Positions 1-10,267 of a stretch of DNA of 64,000 nucleotides are shown here, piece after piece (position 1 is the first letter of the stretch; every line of letters starts with the position of its first letter). The DNA is taken from assembly GCA_023053575.1 (NCBI GenBank), contig JAKZAP010000007.1:12491508-12555507 (forward strand), given 5' to 3'. Made by a program: the position numbers and the translations under genes. Below the pieces are notes generated by a model. That model worked only from the letters and a program-made list of their open reading frames with translations. It made no database searches and was not told the DNA's origin. Origin of the DNA: Branchinecta lynchi (taxonomy: Eukaryota; Arthropoda; Branchiopoda; Anostraca; Branchinectidae).

Positions 1-1280
1 TCCCCTCAAAGAGCCCCGCAACCATCTGGCTCCGTCAATTTCGTATCTAGTCCTAATGCTTGTTCTCTCCATTAAGTTTCGTCCAAATCCCTCTGCTTTA
101 AGCGTTTCTTGAGTTTTCTGGCCCCCCCCCCCCCGTCATCCCCCCCATAGGTATCGAACCCGACCCGGACTTGACATTGAGCATCTGAGGCGATAGCTCT
201 TTCCACTTGAAAAGTTTCATTCAAATCCGATCACCCGTTCAAAAGTTATGCATGCCACTAGATTCCTGACTCCCCATCCATCCACTCCCCAACGATGGTC
301 GGATCGGGGAAACGACTATCTGTTCGGATCCCTGACATACCTGCCAAGTTTCATTGTCCTAGCACGTCAGGAAGTATGCCGATTTCACGAGATCGCTAAA
401 AATCTGACCCCCCACTGCCCCGCAGTGCCCGGATCCGGTTTTGTTATGTAAATGGCGTATCTAGGACTTGTGCTTGTTCCCCCCCCCCAAGTTTGATCCC
501 GATCCCTCCTCTCCAAGCGTTTCTCAAGATTTCCGGTTCCCTCCTCCAACTCCCCCAGTGTCATCGGATCTGGTCCCGATTTAAAGAGGGAGTCCGCGAC
601 ATGAGGTCATCCTAAATATCAACTTTCATCAAGATCCGATCATCCCATTCGCAAGTTAAAAATACCTCAATTGTTTGGCTCCCCCCTCCTTCCACTCCCC
701 CCCCCCCCCCCCAAGATGGTCGGATCGGGGAAGTGACTATTTCCTATTTAATCTGGTCGGACCCCTGACACGCCTGTCAATTTGTCAGGAAGCACCGAAC
801 TCGCGGGCTCACTAGAGATTCAGACCCCCCCCCCCCCCCACAGTGAGCGGATCCGTTCAGTTTATGTCAGTCACGTATCTAGGACTTGTGCTTGCTCTTT
901 CATGTTTCCAAGATTTCCGGTTTCCCCCTCCAACTCCCACCAATGTCACCGGATCCGGTCTGGATTTAAAATGGAAGGTCCAAGACACGAGGTCCTCCCA
1001 TATATCAAGTTTGATTAAGATCCGATCACCCGTTCGTAAGCTAAAAATATCTAATTTTTCCGGATTCCCCCTCCCTCCACTCCCCTCAAGATGGTCGGAT
1101 CGTCGAAGCGACTATCTATAATTTAATCTGGTCCGGTCCCTGATATGCCTGCCAAGTTTCATCGTCCTTAGCTTATCTGGAAGTGCCCGAACTAGCAAAA
1201 CCGGGACCGACAGACCGACTGACGGACAGCAATTACAATCACTATGTGGCACTTGGCCGACGGGCAAGGGCCATAAAAAC
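1..1280 (+). mobile_element. Dispersed family B element, left-truncated by the window edge
   Basis: Non-coding repeat made of diverged units that each contain a box close to CCAAGTTTCATC, a phrase close to GATCCGATCACCCGTTC (near 228, 637 and 1020) and GATGGTCGGATCGGGG, separated by C-rich tracts. It ends with a run of GACNGAC-type steps (about 1205-1230) and then a hairpin-forming GGCACTTGGCC...GGGCAAGGGCC before CATAAAAAC. The same order and same end recur at 17.1-18.6, 23.2-24.6 and 32.6-34.1 kb. Short open frames through it are not conserved between copies, so I treat them as accidental. The class of transposon is unknown: I see no transposase, reverse transcriptase or clear target duplication. 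Confidence 0.75.
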
Positions 1281-1515
1281 AATACCATAATATAGCAGAG
1301 GGCCAAACGCTCAGTATGAACAGTCAGTTTGGCTTCAAACATTATATTTTTGTAAACGGTTCTATGGCTTTAAAGGACCCGTTGTATCTATAATGCAAAT
1401 GCAATAGCCAGGCAAGCCTAGTACCAGGTACTAGGCCAGTCCTAAAACTACAAACGTTAAAGGAAAGACGTCACGAACTAGTCATGAATTTCGGGAAAAA
1501 AAATACTTAACTTCA

Positions 1516-2136
1516 ATGATCATAGGGACATACTATGATCATTGCACCCTTCTTGAACCGTCTGATCAGGTCATTTACCTTGGTGTCCCAATCGGAAGGA
1601 GTCTCCGCGAAACCCGTTGTTTGCTTATTGAGTATTTGGGGAAAAAACTCCGAACGGCGTACGCATCCATAGTGGTAAATAAGCGTCGATTCTGTCGGAA
1701 ATATCTTGCTATTTTGTACAATACTGTAGCCCTTCCTCATGTCCTCTACCTCACCCCTTTCTGGAAAATTTTTACCCGTTTTGAAATCAAACATATCCGT
1801 TCACTATTCTTTCGTTACCTTAAATTTTTGCTAAAATTGCCACTATGGACGCGGAACACCTATTTAATCAACAGATTTAAAGTTAATGAACCTGTTACCG
1901 CGGTGGAAGATCTCCGTGCTCGAATCCTTCGTTCTTGCAACCACCCCTGGATCACCCGTCTGTACGGCCAGGAATGATCGAGTAAGATTAGTTACCGTCC
2001 TTTAAGTGTTATTGTTATTGTTCATGTACTTTGTGTTTTTGTTTTTTTTTTTCCTTTTCCAGTTTCTTTTATTATACTCCACTAGTCCTCATTGTAGTGC
2101 AGTGGGTCAATAAAATTCATTCATTCATTCATTCAT
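1516..2136 (+). pseudogene. 3' end of a non-LTR retrotransposon (reverse transcriptase C-terminal tail plus 3' tail)
   Basis: An open frame to the stop at 1975-1977 reads like the region after the palm of a LINE reverse transcriptase: YLGVPIG near the start, then LPHVLYLTPFWKIF, an IRSLFFRYLKF block, and a closing RLYGQE. It is followed by a T-rich 3' UTR, AATAAA at 2109-2114 and an (ATTC)n tail to 2136, as expected of target-primed reverse transcription. The catalytic part is missing, so it is a 5'-truncated dead copy. The second fragment at 58070-58432 shares the FRYxKFxLxLP block and RLFG end, so both belong to one lineage. The apparent start lies in a short hairpin (1516-1542) and need not be the true junction. 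Confidence 0.8.
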
Positions 2137-2993
2137 ACTGCCGGATTTCATAGAGCAGGAAGACGCAAGGGCCACACAAAGAGCGGTTAAACTTGCTGGT
2201 AAACCCCAGCTAAAACATCTGAGCGATATCTGAAATCGTGTGTGCCTTATATTATTCGGCATTTTAACTCTGTTTGACTATATTGTTGTTATTTTAGCAG
2301 TTGTGACGTGACCAAGTTTATGTTTGTTTTAGGAAAAGGATTTTAGTGCGTTGTTTCTATACGTAGTCATAAGTATTTGACCCGATGATCGAATATTATT
2401 TTAACACAAACAAATTGTATATAATATTAGTAATACTTTATTATGGACCAAATTAAGAAACCACAACTATATATTACATCAAGATTCTGTGAAGTAATAG
2501 TATATTATGTTCTTGTATGTTAGTGAATTTTTATTGACATTTTCCTAGGCTATTTTTCGCAATGAAGAATTTTTTGAATTATAAAGTGAATTTGAATTTG
2601 ACCTTCTTCCGTAATTGCATTTATTATTCTTAAGCCCAGAGCCCCAAATTTCATATGTTACATTTTAATCGCGCTAATGATACCTCACTAATCTTTGCAC
2701 TTGCCACTATTCACTATTTTCGATGCGCATTGGGCTCCCGATGGGTGTTCGCGAATCACGATTGATGCGTAAAACCGGTTATCTGAATTTTACCGAGTTT
2801 AGAAGTCAATGGACCTGGGAATAGGCTTGAAGCAGCACACGCAGTGGATAATCTGTTAAAAGCAGAGCCTAGTTTTACAGTATTCAAATAGTTGTGAAGA
2901 TTGGAACATAGGCACTAAATAGTGCGAGGTGTGCTTTAATAGAAATTATATTTATGCATATCATCCTAAGGAAATGGACTTGAATGAACTTAC
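2137..2993. other. Probable intron of the KIAA2013-like gene; no feature recognised
   Basis: AT-rich sequence downstream (minus strand) of the donor at 2988-2993. I find no exon-like frame continuing the gene, so its next exon is probably beyond the left edge of the window. Confidence 0.5.
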
Positions 2994-3234
2994 AGAGAGT
3001 GCTTGGTTCTCGAAATCATCTTGATGATTGGCTAAGTTTGGAGACTGTTTGAACATCCCATAGAATACTCCAGAAACAGCATGTAAGGTCACAGTAGAAT
3101 GAGGGTTTACGGTGACCTTATTCGGAAAGATAGGAGAGGCTATGGCCATGACCAATTTTTGCTTTGCCTTATCGACGTCCAATACTCCGAAAGATAAGGA
3201 GTAGTCCAACGATTCTCCGTCCGAAGTAAGGCTG
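2994..3234 (-). CDS. KIAA2013: KIAA2013-like transmembrane protein, internal exon
   Basis: Continues the exon at 4887-5456. The upstream exon ends in GT, and the first base here (C) completes a Val codon; the frame then runs 80 codons from SLTSDGESLDY to ENQALS, with a GTAAGT donor directly after it (2988-2993 on the plus strand). The peptide contains KLVMAIASPIFPNKVTVNPH and VTLHAVSGVFYGMFK, resembling the stretch of vertebrate KIAA2013 that follows its 'LQRIQLNNPT' region. The family is a poorly characterised single-pass membrane protein with a large extracytoplasmic domain; its function is not established. The acceptor is TTTAGCAG, so the intron can end at either of two AGs three bases apart, with or without one serine codon. 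No stop or frameshift is seen. Identification is from remembered family similarity and is not a database match. Confidence 0.78.
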
Positions 3235-3360
3235 CTAAACAAAAGAAAAATAAGAACAGTGTAACTCAACACTACAGGGGTAGATTGTATCATTGGAAGA
3301 AGACACGTGGTTGTCCCGTACAGCTTCCACCTGTTACAAGGTGGGCGGCCCCACGACACA

Positions 3361-3676
3361 GAGCGTGTTCCACCCTACTTACCGTAGTTACTACGCATGA
3401 CGTCACGAATGTTGGCTTCTTGGCGCCAAGGCTGGAACACTTTTTCTATTTTCGGTAAAGATATCATGCCACGGGCTGGCCACGAGCTAATCCAGCCTAT
3501 TATGTTACAGAGATTCGTAGTTACCACGCTTACTACGCTCACGAGCATGGTAAGCAAATATTTACCATTAGTTACTATTTCGAGAAGGTTGGAACGCTCA
3601 GCGTAGTAAGTTTTTACGAGCTTGGAACGAAAATAGTAACTAATAGTTACTATTGTTAGAAGGGTGGAACACGCTC
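3361..3676. mobile_element. Small TIR element, 'GAGCGTGTTCC' family, copy 1
   Basis: Bounded by a perfect 16-bp inverted repeat, GAGCGTGTTCCACCCT at 3361-3376 and its complement at 3661-3676. The interior has TAGTAACTA-type palindromes and no coding capacity. It lies in the intron of the KIAA2013-like gene, 126 bp upstream (minus-strand sense) of the acceptor. A second copy is at 49688-50041. Confidence 0.85.
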
Positions 3677-4497
3677 GAATTCTCGTTTAGTACACGAATG
3701 TCGTTTCGCTATCAGACTTTAGTCATTCATGTAGAATGGAATAGAACAGTAATTTATTCGCTCACACTTTGACGGTAATAAAATCGAAACTGGTACTGTC
3801 ATGCATACATTTTTCAATATTCCAGTTACATTTAAAAGTACATGCAAATGGCAACGGCAATTTCAAAAATCTTTAGTATAAAACTATTTTAGTAACGGCT
3901 GTGTTGTGGCTGCTACTGGTTGGGATTTTGGGACCTTCACAGAGACTGCTGGCTCTAGCCTTTCCCTTACATTTATATATGGGGGAGGGAGAAACTCGTT
4001 GTAGATGTGGTGCAACGATTTTTTGTTGACCCATCTCGAGCCATTCAAGACGGGGTTCACCACTTTTTCGGAATTCGCGACGGCGTATCGCTGTCATTTG
4101 TAACAACAGTGGACTATTTAAACAGAGAGTCAATTTTGTCCACAAGGTGCAGCGCGTTGGCGCAGAACCTAGACACAGAACAATGACTATTGAGAAAACT
4201 TACCTATACCTAACATTCGATTATATGGAGTCAAGTGCCATCTGCAGGGCCAGGCTGAAACTTTTGTCTACAGAACGACAGCAATTCAAATATTTTATAT
4301 CGAACATGTTGAACTGGAAACATACTGGACAAAAAAACATACTATTTAAGCACCCCCCCCCCCATCAGGCACAATACTGACGAATTTGACGATATGAATT
4401 GACGACTACTGACGATACTTTTTATCACCAATAAATCTAGCTCCTCTAAGCTATAGCTAGTAAATATGCTTGATACAAATCCTTCAATTTCTTGACA
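3677..4497. other. Intron sequence of the KIAA2013-like gene, nothing recognised
   Basis: No conserved frame or RNA is recognisable. A short poly-C run lies near 4353-4364. Small open frames on both strands do not resemble known proteins. Confidence 0.4.
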
Positions 4498-4862
4498 TTA
4501 GTTGCGTTTTTGCACATACCATGGTATCTTATACCACGGTTAAAAGGCGTTTTTGCAGTTATCGTGGTATAGCTGGCTAGTTATCGTGGTATCTGATATT
4601 CAGATACCAATGTCCGACCGTGGTAACTGATCGTGGTATCTGAAAAAGTCATCTCACTTTCATCAAGTTTTGTCAAATTGGTGAGAAAGAAGTTTAACGA
4701 TTGGTGATGGGACTGAATATCAGTTTTTCTTTCGGGATGACTTCGAAAAGCGCAATTTCGTGACAACCGTATATCAGATACCACGACAACTACAAAAACG
4801 ACTAATTGCAGATCCAGTTACAGTGGTAACAGATAGCATGGTATCTCCAAAAACGCAACTAA
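4498..4862. mobile_element. Small TIR element, 'GTTGCGTTTTTG' family, copy 1
   Basis: Ends are TTAGTTGCGTTTTTG and its exact complement CAAAAACGCAACTAA. The inside is dominated by inverted copies of GATACCACGGT/ACCGTGGTATC, so much of the element could fold. The copy at 50225-50638 has the same arrangement. If the ends are taken as GTTGCG...CGCAAC the flanks read TA on both sides, which would fit a TA target, but the other copy does not confirm this. Confidence 0.75.
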
Positions 4863-4886
4863 TAGCCCTAGCGACTTGACACTTAC

Positions 4887-5456
4887 ACTTTAGGTTTAGT
4901 ATTCCATCCTTTCCACGCCTTCTCTCCTTCTTTTTCAACAGTTATAACTGCCGCTTCAGAAGTTGGGTTCGTAACCTGAATTGTCTGAACGAAGACATAC
5001 GGAATAGTTCTATGGGCATAAAACTGGTGAAACACGTCCACACTTCCTCGACTATGTGAAAAACACTTGATGTTGTTCACCGTACCACTGGTAAAATGGA
5101 GAATGGTTGCTTCTTCGGTGGTCTTCCTTTCCATATCCACTTTGTACACAGGTTTGTAGGGCACACTAAGTGACAGTGTGCGATTCCTGCGTACTTTTAG
5201 CAGACTGCCGAATCGTGTTTCGAAGGAAACATATCCATTACCAACATAGCTCAAGTATTCACTCTCTTCGTCAGTTTGGTAAATTGCGTCAAGATTATCC
5301 AAATCCCGTTGAAATGGATCAGTCCGGTCCTTAATGCAGCGATCAAGGGGATTGAACATATTTCGATGGGTTTGCCTGACTCCCCGGAAGACAGAGGGCC
5401 CCAAATACAGCAGCAGGCCAAGTGCAAAAAGGATACCAACTGCAATTCTTCGATTC
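4887..5456 (-). CDS. KIAA2013: KIAA2013-like transmembrane protein, N-terminal exon with membrane anchor
   Basis: Minus-strand exon opening after a TTTCAG acceptor (AG at 5458-5457) and closing at a GTAAGT donor (4886-4881). It has 569 coding bases after the first split codon base. The peptide begins NRRIAVGILFALGLLLYLG: basic residues followed by a ~15-residue hydrophobic segment, as expected of a type II signal anchor near the N terminus. Then come NPLDRCIKDRTDPF, YLSYVGNGYVSFETRFGSLL, and FYAHRTIPYVFVQTIQVTNP, which parallels the 'LAHRGRPHVYLQRIQLNNPT' stretch of vertebrate KIAA2013. One N-glycosylation sequon (NRT) lies in RRNRTLSL. No ATG lies in frame between the acceptor and the upstream stop, so the initiator is in an earlier exon not located here. 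An alternative reading that starts in the middle of the exon would lose the anchor and is less likely. No disruptions are seen. Confidence 0.8.
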
Positions 5457-5575
5457 CTGAAATGCAGATTTTTCTGTTTAAGGCACTACTATTTAAACTG
5501 CATAGTCTGCGTTATGCGTCGAATCACTCCCGAAAGCTATAACGGAGGCTTTGCTCAACTCGGATATAGCAACGG

Positions 5576-5760
5576 CAGGCCCGTATCCAGGAATTTATTT
5601 CGGGGGGGGGGGGGGGTTTGCCTGTCGATCGGACAAAAAAGTACAAAAAAAGACATAGATCAGAGGGAAAAGCCTATAAAACTGATGATTTTTGTATGTT
5701 TGTTTCGGGGGGGGGGGGGGGGGTCAACCCCCTAACCCCCCCCCCCTGGATACGGCCTTG
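5576..5760. mobile_element. hAT-like MITE family 1, copy 1
   Basis: Starts CAGGCCCGTATCCAGG and ends CCTGGATACGGCCTTG, with G-rich and C-rich runs just inside the ends. It is flanked by an exact 8-bp duplication AGCAACGG (5568-5575 and 5761-5768). CAG-starting ends plus 8-bp target duplications are the established signature of hAT transposons. A second copy with its own 8-bp duplication lies at 19174-19348. Confidence 0.9.
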
Positions 5761-5768
5761 AGCAACGG

Positions 5769-7199
5769 CAACGGCTCGTTTCCAACCGAGTAATTTTTTT
5801 GTGAAACACTTTGTCAGGAAGGTTGGGTCGGAGGTCACTGCCCTGGAAAAATTATTGTGGTGCTCCCAAGGGCTGAGTCCTCGACTCAAAAATTATCATT
5901 GTGACCCGTAAGATCCCTGTTGCCATTCAACAGCCTTGTTGCCAGAGGCGTCATTTGGCGGGAGGGGGGGGGGGGGGGCTTCCAAGAGGGCCCAGAGCTA
6001 CCCAGGAAAAACAGAAAAATAGCCCTTAAATCAGTTTCTCATTCGAATTGTAAAAATCTGGTTGCGTCATTTCAGTTGACCAAGGTCACTCATGAAAATT
6101 GAACTTTATAAATTCGAGATAATGACCCATTGTCGAGGATCGAATATCTTTAAGGCGCGATAAATATCTTTGTAACATGGCTTCGAGTCGAGGCGTCACT
6201 TTACGATTTTTCCCTGGATAGATGAGGGCCCCCTTGAAAATTCAAGAAGAAGCCCAAAATATAACAGTAGGGAAAACTAAACATTTAGATTTGGAATTAT
6301 GATTTGATTTAAAAATATGTGTTTATTTGTGTTTGATAATGGAACTCACAGTGTGTGTTATTTAAGGTTTTTTCTTTTTCTTTTGATTAGTTAATTGTAC
6401 AAAATTATGCGAGGGCACACATCGGGCAGACATCGGGCACACTCAATTGTCGGGCCCACCTGTACCCCAATTTTGGGAGTTGGAACCCCCTCACGTTTTA
6501 TGCCCCCGTTTTATGCGTTGTTAGAATATATGACAATTTCTACTATAGAAAGGGTGGTCTAGGTTTGTACAATGATGCATTATTGCATGGCTGGCTACTC
6601 CACTGACATTTGGCACAAAACAACATGTTGTGTGTCAACTCTTCTTGCAACTGGTAACTGCGGATAGGTGAATTATAAGCCCCAAAACACAAATATTCTG
6701 AGGATTTGGGTGCTGCATATACCAGAATGAAGCATCAGCAGATTGACAAATTAGCAGCTGTAAATCAATATTAGAATACTAGGACTAACAGAATTTAAGA
6801 TAGGCTACTTACGAGAAAATCTTTGTGTCGATATTCATCCTGATCCAAGCTCGCTGGACAGCTTCAATGACTGCTTCAAATCCCATTTCTAACGAATGCT
6901 GAGACTGACCTGTCAGCCACTACTATTCTCTCAGCTGAGAAACTTTTAACTTCACTGGTTCCAATTCTGGCTTTCTCATCAGCATTTATCTTGTGCCTAA
7001 AAAAAAAAGAGCCACATTTCTTACAAGAAAGATGAAAGAATCAGTCTTTTAAATTTTCAGTGCAAGAATAGTGCACAACTAGGAATAAATAGCTAACCAT
7101 CCAAGCAATGCACAACCATAAATTCCAGGAATGGTATGAGCAGGTTTCCACTTCATGTGGTTTTCCTCCTGGTCTGGTACATGCAATATAGGGGAGTTA
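5769..7199. other. Region without recognisable gene
   Basis: The sequence at 5943-5990 (CAGAGGCGTCA followed by a long G run) matches the left end of the hAT-like element at 28066, so it may be a truncated copy. The rest shows no convincing exon. The stretch 6800-7190 may continue the decayed minus-strand retrotransposon that is clearer at 7200-8829, but the frames are too broken to be sure. Confidence 0.4.
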
Positions 7200-7720
7200 C
7201 TATTCCGAACAACCCATCACACCTTTTTGGAAAGTCTCCTTTTTAAGACTGTAGGCCTACCTCTATAAGCTTTACCCTCATGGAAGCTGGACATCACTCC
7301 GATTGTAGATTTGTGTTGTGTTTCTCGTACAAATCTCTGAACAAGAATTACTTTGGGAAAAATCCAGACAATGCTTATCTCATACATTCGAGGTGCTGAA
7401 TTTTTGTTTGATTTTTCAATTGCTTTCATCAGTTCTACCTTTGTAAATGGGACCAGAAGCGACTCCTTGAACCGTGTTGTAGACGGCAGAATACATATTG
7501 GTGGGTTTATTTAATGGGACGCTAAAATCTGGTTTTGAAATTTTCTGCAAATTCCTCAGCTTTTTTGGCATCATCTTTCACTGTTACTCCAAGGTGAGAT
7601 ACGTTGAATTTTCTGTCATCATCTGAAGAGTTGTTCCCATTCATTTTGCTTACGAATCAATGGATTTTCGCTTGGGTTGTATTTGCATCTATGCGGTCTG
7701 AGAATTTGTTTGGAGGTTCG
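7200..7720 (-). pseudogene. Decayed non-LTR retrotransposon, endonuclease-RT linker and early RT
   Basis: Read on the minus strand, several frames together recall the linker of Jockey/I-like LINEs: HLGVTVKDDAKKAEEFAENF followed by a frame with PFTKVELMKAIEKSNKNSAP, the position where such elements usually have an 'L..AI..LK..KAPG.D.I' motif. The reading needs several frame changes and the catalytic motif is not visible. It continues the fragment at 8541-8829 with a family A element inserted between them. Confidence 0.55.
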
Positions 7721-8540
7721 TCTTTTTGGGATCCCAAAACGTAAGTGGAGGGATACATATGAAGTTGTCCGTCTGTGCGCACTATAACTCTTGAAGGGTT
7801 TCGATGAAACTTGGTGTGAGGATTCTTTGGGTCAAAAGTTAAGGTCGAGTTCGTAGATGGGCTCTGTAGAAATATTTTTTAAAAGCTATTGAGATAGTTG
7901 ATTTAGGGGTAAGGAGACATGCTGAATCAGAATATGAAAGTTCTTTTCTTGCCGGACAAGTAGTTCACCCAAAATCCAGCGATAACCGGACACAAAATGT
8001 GTCTACCAGTTTTCGGCTATAGCACTACCTACCCCTTTGTTTTCAAACTAATATAGCATTCATTTGTTTATTCTGTGTGACGTTGGAGAGATCTAGTGTA
8101 AAGAGGAAATATCAAACGGGGATGTTGTTCAATGAGGATTCAATAGTAAAGTACAGGTCAAGTTCGTAGAAGGGTCCTTTAGTCCTGTCTTTAGAGGCAG
8201 AGGATGGGTCTGGGATATATGGTAAAACATGTATGTTTTATAAGCTAATAATTATAAGCTAATAAGATATTCATTGAGGGGGTAAGGAGGTCATATGTGA
8301 ACTTGATTTCTTGCTGGACAAATGGTTCATCACGAATTCGGCTGAAACTGGAAATTTGGTTGAAGCTCAAAGTTGTTTCGGAACATGATTAGAGATTCGG
8401 TATTGGGGCAAGAAGACATGTTGAATCCATTTTTGAACTTTATTTTAACAGTAAAAATATTCAAGGAATCTGAGGAGGACTGAATGGAGAAGACATGACC
8501 CAATTGTACATTTTTGGAATCCCATCAACACTTTTGGTCT
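7721..8540 (+). mobile_element. Dispersed family A element, copy 1, inserted in a retrotransposon
   Basis: Begins with TTTTTGGGATCCCAAAACGT, then AAGTGGAGGGATAC and a TGTCCGTCTGT / AACTCTTGAAGGG block, followed by diverged subrepeats with GGGGTAAGnAGnCATG and 'GACAAGTAGTTC...AATCC(G)GCGA'. It ends at GGAATCCCATCAACACTTTTGGTCTTG. Other copies share the same head and tail. No protein-coding capacity is visible. The transposon class is unknown. Confidence 0.75.
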
Positions 8541-8829
8541 TGCTGGCGTTTGCTTCCGATCTTCACAGTTCAATTGCTGTATGGAGATTGAGACGTCTCA
8601 AGAAGGTTTTGAGAGCTGATTTCCTTTTTTCTGCTGATCTTGTACATTCGCTTGTCCACAATGACTTTTCGGTCTGGGTTGCTGGTCTTCCCTGTTGGTT
8701 AGATGACTTTGGGATGGCTGCCTCTGTCGCTTTCAGAAGTATCTCTGTTAATACTTCTGCCTTCGTTTTTGGGCTTTCTTCTGTTGAGAAAGTCATATAA
8801 TCACTTTCGTCTAGCTCTTTCTTTTCCAA
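8541..8829 (-). pseudogene. Decayed non-LTR retrotransposon, upstream linker fragment
   Basis: The minus-strand frame contains VLTEILLKATEAAIPKSS, then RPATQTEKSLWTSECTRSAE and KRKSALKTFLRRLN. This is the typical linker of Jockey/I-clade elements between endonuclease and reverse transcriptase ('...AA..AIPK....WWN.EC..A...R..A...'). A stop ends the frame at 8563-8565, and homology resumes on the other side of the family A insertion. Confidence 0.65.
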
Positions 8830-8989
8830 TCACCCTTACGGTTGTTAAATTTTGAATGTTGGTGGGAGTTTCACTGTCTAGATATTGGAGATTGTGTTCA
8901 GGATGGCTGTGTGGTCAGTTTGGAGCTCATCAATTCTTGTAACCTTTGTCTGTTCCATAATGTATGCTGGGATAATACTCACTACTTAC

Positions 8990-9180
8990 CGAATTTGACA
9001 ATTCACCAGACTTTTCTCAAGTCCGTATCTGTTCTATCGCATTCGTTTAGTCCATTTCCAAGTTCGGCGATTAATAAGATTATATTCGGTTCTGATTTGT
9101 TACCGAATTCGGAAATTAACCGGATTTTCTTTGGTCAGTATCTGTTACCAGACGTTTGCAGACGTGTGATTGATCTTGCC
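8990..9180. repeat. Degenerate dispersed repeat, 'ACCGAATTCGG' family
   Basis: Contains repeated phrases such as TTACCGAATTCGG, TCAAGTCCGTATCTGTTCTA and CGCATTCGNTNAGTCCATTT. The same phrases recur at 11690-12070 and 15885-15960, on either side of the large TIR element. No coding capacity. Confidence 0.55.
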
Positions 9181-9374
9181 ACCATGTGATTTATTGTTTT
9201 AACTTCAATCTAGTATGTCTGTCATTCTCATGTAGGCTATTTTAGTTAAATTTTTACAAAGCCAGGCAACAGGCAAATCTTTCTGAACTGAAAAAATTTA
9301 TTTTAAGGTTGGCGGAATGAAAGGTGGCACATAAGTCAAGAGCAAAGAGCACTCCGGGGTGTCTCTGGTGTTTC

Positions 9375-9504
9375 AGTCTAGTACACTAGCCCCATTTCAG
9401 GCACGGTGCTCAAACGTCTAGCACCATGCCTGGGTGCTAGACGTTCAAGCACTGTACCTTGGATTTCATGTATGGTGCATGGATTTCAGTATACAGTGCA
9501 TACA
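9375..9504 (+). repeat. Extra direct copy of the foldback-arm subunit
   Basis: About 130 bp beginning AGTCTAGTACACTAGCCCC repeats the sequence at 9537-9666 with a 162-bp offset, so the left arm of the foldback element carries two copies of this segment and the right arm only one. Each copy contains the hairpin CGTCTAGCACC...GGTGCTAGACG. Confidence 0.8.
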
Positions 9505-10267
9505 GAAAGAACCAGACACCGGTGACTAAACACCACAGTCTAGTACACTAGCCCCTTTTCAGGCACGGTGCTCAAACGTCTAGCACCATGCCTGGGTGCT
9601 AGACGTTCAAGCACTGTACCTTGGATTTCATGTATGGTGCATGGATTTCAGTATACAGTGCATACATCAAAAACACAGTTTCTGTCATAACAACTGAGCA
9701 CCAGCTCGGACAGGGCTGAAATTACTACCATGAATTAGAGAAATCAAAGACAATCCTTTGTATATTTTTCACAACAAAAACAAAAGGGCTCGGCTGATGA
9801 CAGATGTGAAAAACCTCATTTCCTTGTCTACATAGTCAAGGGTTTTGCATGCAAAGTGTCCTGTGCCTCAGCTTTTTCTACCTAGCAGCCAACCAGAATA
9901 TTGGCTCTTGGGGAATAGATAGGGAAAATACATGGAAAATAGATAGGGTGCTGTTAGGTTTTTCATCTCCATCATCATTAGAGCCCTTTTGTTTTTGTTG
10001 TGAAAAATATACAAAGGATTGTCTTTGATTTCTCTAATTCATGGTAGTAATTTCAGCCCTGTCCGAGCCGGTGCTCAGTTGTTATGACAGAAACTGTGTT
10101 TTTGATGCATGCACTGTATACTGAAATCCATGCACCATACATGAAATCCAAGGTACAGTGCTTGAACGTCTAGCACCCAGGCATGGTGCTAGACGTTTGA
10201 GCACCGTGCCTGAAAAGGGGCTAGTGTACTAGACTGTGGTGTTTAGTCACCGGTGTCTGGTTCTTTC
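9505..10267. mobile_element. Foldback element with 286-bp inverted arms
   Basis: Left arm 9505-9790 starts GAAAGAACCAGACACCGGTG; right arm 9982-10267 is its reverse complement with only scattered differences (for example TGCATAC versus TGCATGC), around a 191-bp centre. There is no open frame of note. The arms are far longer than those of ordinary MITEs here and nearly identical, so the element is probably young. I found no transposase and no certain target duplication. Confidence 0.88.

Noticed and set aside
5251..5445. Alternative 64-codon frame overlapping the KIAA2013-like exon
   Set aside because: Different frame of the same exon; the membrane anchor and family-like motifs are in the other frame.
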